From AP-15 sp963712825 (GTDB lineage: Bacteria > Pseudomonadota > Alphaproteobacteria > ATCC43930 > CGMCC-115725), in assembly GCA_963712825.1 (NCBI GenBank), contig CAVQJP010000005.1, forward strand, positions 1 through 64,000: DNA of 64,000 nt, read 5' to 3'. The stretch's first letter is position 1. Each line of letters starts with the position of its first letter. The translations under genes were made by a program, and so were the position numbers. Shown here one piece after another: positions 44,554-52,431 of the stretch. The notes beneath the pieces are model-generated. The model searched no databases, was not told the origin of the DNA, and saw only the letters and a list, made by a program, of their open reading frames with translations.

Positions 44554-47500
44554 TCAGCCCTGATCTGGAAAGGCTGAGCGGTAGGCGTCGTCGATGCGCG
44601 CCATCTGGTCGATCGTGAAGGCGAGGCTGTCGGCGATCGCCCCGAAATGGTTGATCTCGTCGAGCGACAGCAAGCGCCCCTTGCGCGATTTCAGGTATTT
44701 GTCGAGCACCTGGTAGCCGCCGATGTGGAAACCCCAGACAGCCTGCGGCACCGGCCGGAACGATTGCGTCTTGTTGATGCCAATCGCCTGCTCGGCGGGC
44801 GCGTAGCGCACCGCCTCGACCCGGTGGTCGCCGCGGCCATGATAGGCGGCCAAGCCGGCGCGAGGCAGTTCGCGCAGAAGATGCGCCTGGATTAGCGCCC
44901 AGCCGAGGCCGGCTAAGGTCTCGAAATCGTCAGCGGATTCGGGAAACGGCACGCGCGGAAAGTCGATGCGCAGGAATTCGGCGTAGCGGGTGCGGTAGGT
45001 CGGCGCGTGCAGCAAGGCATAGATATAGCCAAGGACTTCTTCAGGAGTGTAGTGATGCTCATAGCGCAAGTCTATGAAAGTGCGAAAGTCCAATGAAAAA
45101 TTTTCGATTTTGTGTTCGCCGTTTTGAGTGTATAGTGGAAACACGAATGCATTGTTTGAAGTTTTTGATGACAGGAGTATTTTCTCAATCATTTCTTCTG
45201 TCACCAGCGCATGCGCAAAATTCTCTCCTTTCGTGAGCCGAGATGTCACGAGTTCGACGTTAGAACTATCGAAATCGCGCCACATCTCAATCCTGGGCCG
45301 ATTAATAAGACCCCGCGTGGTGCCTGTCCTAAACGCGAACCGGGTGTCAAAGGGTCGGTACAAAAGCGGTCTTACGTTATCTTCCCGGATAGGCACGGCT
45401 TGTACATCCGCGATGACATTAGCGATTCTCCACTCGGTAGAATCTTTACCCATTTTTAAGTCCGCTGTGGTGGCCGCTTTCTCCCCCTGCGACAGGATTG
45501 TTGCTATTTCTAGCATGTCAGCTATCGAGTATTGAATAGCGATTTCGTCACGGCCCGTAACAACTCCAACACTTGATTTGACAAAGATATTAGGGACAGA
45601 TGGGAAGTTATCGTAATTGGCGTTCTCCGGGAGCGCTTTAAATAAATATTGTGGAGAGCGCGGCATAAGAACATCCCAATCGATCTGATCGAAAGATTTG
45701 GCGGCAAGTAGTTTGTATTTTAGCAAGCGGTCGCCCCATATGTCACCACGCCAAACGCCGGGCTCTAAGCCCGTTCGCTTAATGAAGAGGCTAACCGCTA
45801 CCCCTTGCCTGATATCGAAAACGTTTTTATCTTGGCCACCGTCCGGCGCACGTTCTTTTTTGTTGGCATTCCCGTGCAAGTCCAGAACATAAATCTGCTC
45901 GAAGCTACGCATCAGCGACTGGCGCATGCCCCGAAGGGTCGGATTGTCGAGCCAAGCGTGGTTGCTTATAATCCCAACCACCCCTTCCTCAACCGCGTCC
46001 ATCTTCAATTGGGCGAAGCGAATGAACTTAACGTAGTCGTCGTTTAAGGCACGGGGATTACGCTCTCCGAGCGGTGTGCGGTCTTCTGGCGCCGGTCCAT
46101 TTTCTGTGGCTGCTCCGGCAAGGCGTTCGAGAGTATATTTGTATCCTTCGATAGCTCTCGTTATCACCGCTCCGTTATTCTTGGACTCGTAGGCGTAAGG
46201 CGGGTTTCCGGTAATCACGAGGATTTCGCGGTCTTTGACCTTCTGTGCTGCCTCTACTTCGGCGCTGACCGCCGGCAGCAGAAAATTCGGCTGCGGTTGA
46301 ACGGGTTCCACAGTGTTGGTCAGGAAGACTTGCAACCGTTCGTCGTTGTGCAACGGGTGCCCTTGATCCTGAAGGTACTGCGACAGCTTGAGGTGGGCGA
46401 TCGTGTACGGCGCGATCAGGTATTCAAAGCCGAACAGGTTCTTCAATATGTGGTCGCGCACGATCAGGTCGGCCCGCCCGCATCGGGGGCCGCCGATATT
46501 TTCAAAGATGCGCTGGCAGACGTCCAGCAGGAACGTACCGGTGCCGCAGGCGAAATCGAGCACTGTGACGCGGTGGTGGTTGGCCAAGCCCTCGCGAATC
46601 CCGAATTTGTCTTTCAGGATGTCGTCCACCGCACGCACGATGAAATTCACGATCGGCGGCGGTGTGTAATAGACCCCGCGGCCCTTGCGCATCGCCGGAT
46701 CATAGGCCTTCAGGTAATCCTCGTAGAAATAGATGAACGGGTCGCGCTCGAACAGCCGATGCTCTTCCTCATCGGATGCTCGCACGTTGCGGCTGATCGC
46801 CTTGCGCTGCCGGAACGACAGGTCCTCGTGTATCGCTGACAGATTCAGCCCGTTGACGATGGAAAGCACCTCCTCGACCACCCAGCGCACGTCGCGGTAT
46901 TCGTCCTTTTCAAGCTCCGCCAGGAAGTCGACCAGTTCGCGAATAAGCCGAAACGACGGCGGTACGTACTCGCGCGCATTATGCAGCGTCACCTGGTTGA
47001 AGCCTGAATTGAGCCGCGCCAGGAACAGGCCATAGGCGAGCATCTGCGCCAAGGCGTCAGCAAATTCCTTGAGGGTCAGCTCGTGAAAGACCTGATCGCG
47101 GAAGATTTGAAAGAGGCCGTAGAGCCGGCCTTCCATGTGCTCCCGCTGCTGTCGGACGAGTTCTTCACCCAAGTAGTCCCGCAACAGCTTGCTGCGCGTA
47201 GCCAATGCCAAGGCGAGTTGCTGCGCCCGGCCGATACCTTCCGGGGCGGTTGAAAAGAACGCTTCCAGCAACCCAGCGACGGCGGCAACGCGGTCTTCGC
47301 GCAGCCGAAACCGCCGGTCTTCGAGGTCGGTCTCGTGGCACAGTCTCTCGCGAGTTACGCCATTCTTGTTGATCCAGACGAAATGCAGGTAATCGGTCAG
47401 GACGATGTTCTGCGATAGGCTTTTGTAGCGGGTGATCTGGTCGGATTTCAGAACCCGATCCAGATTCTCGCCAATCGGCTTATTCTCGACGTATCCGAGA

Positions 47501-47715
47501 ATAAGGCCGCCTCTGTTAGTGATCTTAAAATCGGGCGCACCCTTTCCGGTAATCCGCTTTGGTTCGTGGTGGACGCCAACTCCGCTTGCGCCAAGGCCCG
47601 CAACCGTCTGAAGGAGGGACTGGAGCGCCGCGCGATCGGTGTGCTCCGTCTTTTCGTCTAACGGGGTCTGTCGAAGATCGACCAGGTAGCGGTCAAAGAT
47701 ATGTTCGGCTGCCAT
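44554..47715 (-). CDS. Single-chain restriction-modification enzyme (type IIG-like, nuclease plus N6-adenine methylase)
   Basis: A 1053-residue protein likely cutting unmodified DNA and methylating its own. The N-terminal PD-(D/E)xK-like nuclease is APDFKITNRGGLILGYVENK (D and E-x-K). A long helical linker follows, then gamma-type N6-adenine methylase motifs: FACGTGTFLLDVCQRIFENI (motif I) and NPPYAYES (motif IV, NPPY). The last 450 residues form a target-recognition region (FHIGGYQVLDKYLKSRKGRL is typical of this group). No SF2 helicase domain is present, unlike type ISP enzymes such as LlaGI. ATG at 47715 (MAAEHIFDRYLVDLRQ) is preferred to TTG at 47769. The middle (about 45.1-45.8 kb) is markedly AT-richer. 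Confidence 0.83.
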   Translation of the reverse strand: MAAEHIFDRYLVDLRQTPLDEKTEHTDRAALQSLLQTVAGLGASGVGVHHEPKRITGKGAPDFKITNRGGLILGYVENKPIGENLDRVLKSDQITRYKSLSQNIVLTDYLHFVWINKNGVTRERLCHETDLEDRRFRLREDRVAAVAGLLEAFFSTAPEGIGRAQQLALALATRSKLLRDYLGEELVRQQREHMEGRLYGLFQIFRDQVFHELTLKEFADALAQMLAYGLFLARLNSGFNQVTLHNAREYVPPSFRLIRELVDFLAELEKDEYRDVRWVVEEVLSIVNGLNLSAIHEDLSFRQRKAISRNVRASDEEEHRLFERDPFIYFYEDYLKAYDPAMRKGRGVYYTPPPIVNFIVRAVDDILKDKFGIREGLANHHRVTVLDFACGTGTFLLDVCQRIFENIGGPRCGRADLIVRDHILKNLFGFEYLIAPYTIAHLKLSQYLQDQGHPLHNDERLQVFLTNTVEPVQPQPNFLLPAVSAEVEAAQKVKDREILVITGNPPYAYESKNNGAVITRAIEGYKYTLERLAGAATENGPAPEDRTPLGERNPRALNDDYVKFIRFAQLKMDAVEEGVVGIISNHAWLDNPTLRGMRQSLMRSFEQIYVLDLHGNANKKERAPDGGQDKNVFDIRQGVAVSLFIKRTGLEPGVWRGDIWGDRLLKYKLLAAKSFDQIDWDVLMPRSPQYLFKALPENANYDNFPSVPNIFVKSSVGVVTGRDEIAIQYSIADMLEIATILSQGEKAATTADLKMGKDSTEWRIANVIADVQAVPIREDNVRPLLYRPFDTRFAFRTGTTRGLINRPRIEMWRDFDSSNVELVTSRLTKGENFAHALVTEEMIEKILLSSKTSNNAFVFPLYTQNGEHKIENFSLDFRTFIDLRYEHHYTPEEVLGYIYALLHAPTYRTRYAEFLRIDFPRVPFPESADDFETLAGLGWALIQAHLLRELPRAGLAAYHGRGDHRVEAVRYAPAEQAIGINKTQSFRPVPQAVWGFHIGGYQVLDKYLKSRKGRLLSLDEINHFGAIADSLAFTIDQMARIDDAYRSAFPDQG

Positions 47716-47789
47716 AACTGAACCCGGATGAACGAGCCTGGTGTTGGGTTTTATCACCAGATCGTCCAAGTAGCGCCCTTTGCTGGAAT

Positions 47790-48026
47790 GATCGCCCTCG
47801 AAATACTGGAACGCCGGTCAGACCTGCGTGTGCGCCAACCGCATCTTGGTGCGGGACGGGATCGATGACGTCTTTACCATGCGGCTTGCCGAGATCGGTT
47901 GTGCGATCAAGGTCGCCGACGGCTTTAGCGCGGTGCGGTGAGCGACCCGCTGATCGACATGGAGGCGGTCAAAAAGGGCGATGCGCACATCGCCGACCGG
48001 CGCCACGGTAAAGCCGCGATTGTGAT
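47790..48026 (+). pseudogene. gabD internal fragment
   Basis: Matches gabD 42772-43013 along its whole length, with substitutions and small indels. Shared words include GACCTGCGTGTGCGCCAACC, CCGCATCTTGGT and CGCTGATCGACATG. It includes the catalytic-cysteine codon region. Frame is broken. It forms the other border of the restriction-modification island; beyond it begins the TTCCCGG repeat cluster. Confidence 0.82.
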
Positions 48027-48107
48027 GTACCGATCGCCATGGTTTCGGGCTCCGGGCTTGAAGGCGGAGACTGCGCTGCTGCGAAGAAGCACGAGGTGTC
48101 GCCGCAA

Positions 48108-48270
48108 TTCCCGGTTATCGTGAATCAGTTCCCGGTTAAGCGGTCGGAAATTCCCGGTTACTGTGCATTACGCACTGCGTGCCAAGCCAATTGATATTAA
48201 ATTGATAATTTGAAATTTGTGCACAGAAAAGTCGAGGAAACTTCCCGGTTTTTTCCCGATTGGACGGGAA
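48108..48270. repeat. TTCCCGG repeat cluster, copy 2
   Basis: TTCCCGGTTA occurs at 48108, 48129 and 48151 (steps of 21 and 22 bases). TTCCCGGTTT follows at 48242, and then the hairpin TTCCCG-ATTGGA-CGGGAA at 48253-48270. The last two elements have exactly the same 11-base offset and stem/loop sizes as at 5790-5818. The cluster overlaps the 3' end of the cyclase frame, whose final residues (GKNREVSSTFLCTNFKLSI) are encoded by it. Confidence 0.7.
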
Positions 48271-50172
48271 TTCGGCAACCGCGGCGCGCGGCGGCGGCTA
48301 TTGCGCGCGTGCGGCGCAGCAGGAACATCCGCATCGCCCCGTAATGTTTGGCTGCTTCGGTCATGCCGACATAGTCGCAGGCAAATTCGGCGGCGTTGTG
48401 GATCGCCAGGACCGCGGCGAGGGTCTCGGTGACGTAGACGCAGCCCTCGGGCGTCACCGGCTCGATCCGCGCCGCCCGGCTGACATGGGCGCCAAAGAAA
48501 TTGTTCTGCTTCATGATCGGGTCGCGCCCGGCATAGACCGGGCCGAGATGGCCGCCGATGCGCAGCGCCAGATGATCGGGGAGCCCGGCGTCGGCGAGGT
48601 CGATGGCCGCCATCGCCGCCTGCAGGTCGAGCGCGCAGCGCGCCGCCTGGCCGGCGTTGTCGAACACCAGATAGAGCCCGTCGCCCCAGGTGTTGGCCAG
48701 CAGCACGTCGATCCCGTAGCCGTCGATGACCCTGGCAAAGGCGCCGAGGACAATATCGACAAACCGCGGCAGTTCGGCGTCGGCGAGCCGGCTGAACCCG
48801 CGGATGTCGCCGAACAGCATCGCCCGGGTGCGGCGGCTGGTGGGCCGCTCGACGCCGGCGGGGGCGGGATACGGCGCCGCCTTGCCGACGCTGCGGATCA
48901 CCGATTGCGGGCGGCCGGTGCGGCGCCAGCTCGCCATGTCGGCTGCGGTGCCGACGGGACCCGCAGCCGGTTCGCCGTCCCAGACCGCGATCTGCTCGAC
49001 CTCGGTCGCGAGATGGCGGGCGCGCAGGATCGCCAGCCCCATCGCCAGCTGGCTGCAATAGGCAAAAAGCGCGTCGTCGCCGAGATAGCGGTCCTCGATG
49101 GCGAAACGCACGGCGCCGTCCTTCTCGGCCGCAGCCAAGGCAGCTCCTCGAAACGCTCGACCCAAGCGGCGCCGGCCGGCCGGACCGAGATGTCGACAAA
49201 CTCCGCCCGGTTGAAGGGCAGCACGATCTGCAGGCTGGCGCCGTGCCGCCGCAATGCCTCGGCAAACAGGATGTCGGCCCCGGCCGCCAGCGAGCCATAG
49301 CCGAACCCGATCTCCGCCCCGGCGATCCGCGCCTCGATTTCGGCGGCGATCGGGGCTTCCTGGTTGGCCGGGAAGCGGCCGTGCTCCTCGCCGGGTGCGG
49401 CGACAATGTGGCCGAGATAGTGGATCACGCGCGGCGGCGCCAGAGCCGCGAGCCAGGCTGCGTCGAGCCGGTTCGCTCCGGCGACGAGCCGCAGCTGCCG
49501 CACCGTGCTCGACCGCGCCCGCAGGCTGACCGCCTCGGCGCCGGTGTTCATGCGGCGGATGACCGGCACGCGGGCGCGGGCCTCGCCGACGCGGCCGAGG
49601 ACGAGCAATGCCTCGATTTCGGTCGCGGCCTCGTAATAGCCGCGGCGTTCCGTCGGCCATGACGACAATTGCTCGAGCACGTCCTGGGCGAGCGCCGTCG
49701 CGTCGTCGCGGTCGCCGGCGAGCAGCCGCAGGGTGGCGGCGTTGATGCCGGGGTAATAGGCTTCGGCGCTCGCCGCCGCTTTTTCTTGCCGGAACACCGC
49801 CTCGTAAAGCTCGGCGGCGAGCCGCAGCCGTGCATGTCTTTCCGCGCCCTTATGCGACAGCGCGTCGTCCTTGGCGAGACGGGCCTTGAGGCTCGCGATG
49901 TCGGCGGCGAGGCCGCGCGCGGCTGTGCTGGCAGCGGCCGGGTCGAGCGCCAGCGCGGCGAATTTTTCCGCCGCCTGCCGCGTCGCCCCGGTCGAGGCCA
50001 GGCACAGCACCGCCTGGTATTTCAGCGCCGCCTCGCCCGGATGTTCGGCCAACCCCTGCATCGCGATGTCATAGGCGCGGAACAATTCGCCGCCGCGCTC
50101 GTGCCGGCGCGCCTCGGCGATCCATTCCTCAGCGCTGCGCGTCGTTGGGATCTCGGCCGCCGCGTCGGTCAT
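48197..50172 (-). CDS. TPR, Rossmann-like domain and class III nucleotide cyclase (one frameshift)
   Basis: A protein of about 655 residues making a cyclic nucleotide from ATP or GTP. Residues 1 to about 230 hold TPR-like helices (ELFRAYDIAMQGLAEHPGEA). About 235-340 is a Rossmann-like unit (VIHYLGHIVAAPGEEHGRFP, FGYGSLAAGADILFAEALRR), probably SLOG-like nucleotide sensing. A frameshift near 49140 follows EELPWL. In the other frame comes the catalytic domain: MLFGDIRGFSRLADAELPRF (metal Asp) and NTWGDGLYLVFDNAGQAA (second Asp), then GAHVSRAARIEPVTPEG. ATG at 50172. The upstream neighbour on the same strand is the multihaem cytochrome, 40 bp away. Confidence 0.8.
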
Positions 50173-50212
50173 GACCCGGACCTTTCGTTCACCGCGCCGC
50201 AGCCGCCCGCCA

Positions 50213-51568
50213 TCATTGCGGGATCGTCTTGCGAAAAGCTTTCAGCGCCGCGACAAACGCGTCCGGGCGGTAGGAAGCGGGGTCGTCGATCGTCTTGTAG
50301 AGGCCGTCGAGAGCGTCGTTCATCGCCTTGACCTGCGGGGCGCCGAGACTGCCGGCCATCTTCATTGCGCTCGCGATCGAGCCGAGCGCCAGCGTCGCCT
50401 GCTCGGCGCCCGAATACTCGCTGTCGTCGCCGCCGAGCCCGTTGGCGACGACGCCGTTCGCCAGCGCCCTCATGTCGTCCGGGGTGAAATCGTGGGCCGT
50501 CAACGCGACAAGCAGCTCGTTTGCCGCACCCCGCACCAGGGTCGCCTGACGCACGACGGCGCTCCAGCTTTCGGTTGTCGCGTGGTGCAGCGCCAGCATT
50601 TCTTCGCCCAGCACCTTTGCCGCGGCCGGCGCGACGCGGGCGGCAATGACCCGCAGCATCACCGCATTGGCGTCGTAGAGCTCGAGCGCTCCGGGGCCGA
50701 GCCCGGTCGAGGCGCGCCGCCGCCAGCGCAGCTCGGTCGCGGGATGATGGCAGGATTCGCAGTCGAACAGCACCAGTTCGGGTTGGATGCCCTTGGGCGC
50801 GTTCTTCGGGTCGATCACCGCGTCCATGCGCTTGACGAGGTCGGTCGCCTGCCCGACCGCCCACACCTTTACCTCGTTGACCGGCCCCTTGCGCTCGACA
50901 TAGCTTTGGTCGACCGTGAAATGGGCCGGCTCAGCCGCGGTGTAGGTGTCGAGCTCGAAACCCATGCGGGGATGCCCGGCGCCCATGATCCGGTGGGTGA
51001 CAAAGCGCTTGTCGTCGGCCGGGTCGCCAAAATGGCAGGACAGGCACATTTTGCCGCGCGCCCCCGGCTGCTCGGTCGGGTAAAGTCCGGCCGCAAGGTT
51101 GGCGCGGTGCCCGGCGCCGGAGATGTGGACGCCGAGCCAGTTGGAGGCGCCGCCGTGACAAGCCTCGCAGCCGACCCCGTCCGACAGCTGGAACTGGGGT
51201 CCGCGGTTCTGCGGCGGGACGTTGTCGGCGTGGCAGTTCAGGCAAAGCGGCGCGTCGACCGCATTCGGCAGACCGAGATTGTGCGCGATCCGCACCGCGC
51301 GCGCATCCGACAGCACCTGGTAGGCCTTGTGGTGCTTGTCGCTCTTCGACCAGATCAGATATTCGTTTTGGGCGACCGACGAGCCTTTGAGGCGCGTCAC
51401 GGCGCCGTGGCAATTGTTGCCGGCGCAGGAGGCGACGCCGAGATGCACCGCGTCCGCGGCGCCGCCGACCGGCTGGGCGCGCGCCTGGGCAGCCAGGACC
51501 ACTGCCGCGGCAAAGGCGGCGGCCCTGCCGAGGATGAGCAGCAACATCTTTATGCGTCCCACAGACAT
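50213..51568 (-). CDS. Multihaem cytochrome c (five haem motifs)
   Basis: A 451-residue exported cytochrome. A signal peptide (MLLLILGRAAAFAAAVVLAA, ARAQ end) is followed by haem sites CAGNNCH (CX4CH), CLNCH, CEACH, CLSCH and CESCH. Scattered histidines such as HHKAYQ, HISGAGHR and HRIMGAGHPR are likely distal ligands. The pattern belongs to the cytochrome c554/multihaem family found in periplasmic electron transfer. The last 200 residues are haem-free and helical. It lies 40 bp upstream of the cyclase gene on the same strand, suggesting an operon. Acceptor or donor is unknown. Confidence 0.88.
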   Translation of the reverse strand: MSVGRIKMLLLILGRAAAFAAAVVLAAQARAQPVGGAADAVHLGVASCAGNNCHGAVTRLKGSSVAQNEYLIWSKSDKHHKAYQVLSDARAVRIAHNLGLPNAVDAPLCLNCHADNVPPQNRGPQFQLSDGVGCEACHGGASNWLGVHISGAGHRANLAAGLYPTEQPGARGKMCLSCHFGDPADDKRFVTHRIMGAGHPRMGFELDTYTAAEPAHFTVDQSYVERKGPVNEVKVWAVGQATDLVKRMDAVIDPKNAPKGIQPELVLFDCESCHHPATELRWRRRASTGLGPGALELYDANAVMLRVIAARVAPAAAKVLGEEMLALHHATTESWSAVVRQATLVRGAANELLVALTAHDFTPDDMRALANGVVANGLGGDDSEYSGAEQATLALGSIASAMKMAGSLGAPQVKAMNDALDGLYKTIDDPASYRPDAFVAALKAFRKTIPQ

Positions 51569-51601
51569 CGAGCTTTTCCGTTCCCGCGACCGGGATGGCC
51601 G

Positions 51602-52084
51602 TCAGCGGGTCGCGGGGATTGTGTTTCCCGGTCGCAGATCGCCGTCGAGCATGACATACGGATCGGTTCCGAGCCCGGCTATCCGCGGGCCCCAGATGTG
51701 GATTTCAGCGCACAACTCGGCTGGTCCCGGCGGCGGGGCGCCGAGACAAAGCCGGCTGCCGTCGAGGGTCCAGCGGCGCGCGACGGGCGCGGTGTAGCCA
51801 TCGCGGGCGGCTGACCAAACCCGGACCGAGGCGCTCCCGCCGGGGCGGAGATACGCCTGCAGCACAAGGCGGCTCAACCCGGTTCCGCCGGAAACGGCGC
51901 CGCCACGCCGGATATAGACGACCGCGCTCAACGTGTTGCCGGAGAGGAGATCGGCGGCGACCGGCGGCGCCTGGGCGAACCCGGTGCCGGCGCCGTCCAG
52001 TCCGGCGCCAAAGAATGACAGTGAGCCGAGAAGACAGGCGACAACTCCTGTTCTGAGCGCTGTCGATGGCATGCTGTTCCGCAT
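51602..52084 (-). CDS. Secreted protein of unknown function
   Basis: 160 residues. N-terminal signal peptide RTGVVACLLGSLSFFGAGL with a likely cleavage after GTGFAQA. The mature part is beta-rich (SAVVYIRRGGAVSGGTGLSR, RPGGSASVRVWSAARDGYTA, LCLGAPPPGPAELCAEIHIW) with one cysteine pair. It ends PGNTIPATR. I do not recognise the family. It is 33 bp ahead of the multihaem cytochrome gene and divergent from the FecR gene, so it likely belongs to the cytochrome-cyclase transcription unit. Confidence 0.6.
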   Translation of the reverse strand: MRNSMPSTALRTGVVACLLGSLSFFGAGLDGAGTGFAQAPPVAADLLSGNTLSAVVYIRRGGAVSGGTGLSRLVLQAYLRPGGSASVRVWSAARDGYTAPVARRWTLDGSRLCLGAPPPGPAELCAEIHIWGPRIAGLGTDPYVMLDGDLRPGNTIPATR

Positions 52085-52431
52085 GACGCCATTCGCCGTC
52101 CGACCAGGCCGCCCGACGCCGACAGCCGATAGAATGACAACGACCGTTTTCAACCTTTATTGTAGCCTCTGGGGTCGATGGTGTCCAATATCGCCGCGGA
52201 CCCACACGGGTCCTCCGCGACGGTCCCTGCTGACCACGGAACGGACGGGCACCCCGATTCCGGAAGCCCAATCCCGACTTCGGCGCGACATGCCAGCGGC
52301 GGCTTCGACGTCGATGATCCGGATCGGCTGGCGCTATTCTACCTGGGGTGTAAAATGACAGCGACGCCCGGTCGAAGCACGTGACGTGGTTCACCACCGG
52401 GCAACGAGTTTGTCGGGGGGGGCAGGGCGCG
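52085..52431. promoter_or_regulatory. Divergent promoter region between the cytochrome unit and the FecR-TIR unit
   Basis: 347 bp between two divergent starts (52084 minus, 52432 plus), so it must carry promoters for both arms of the redox/TIR cluster. An AT-richer patch lies at 52140-52170 (TTTCAACCTTTATTG). I see no convincing -35/-10 pair or operator palindrome. Confidence 0.4.
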
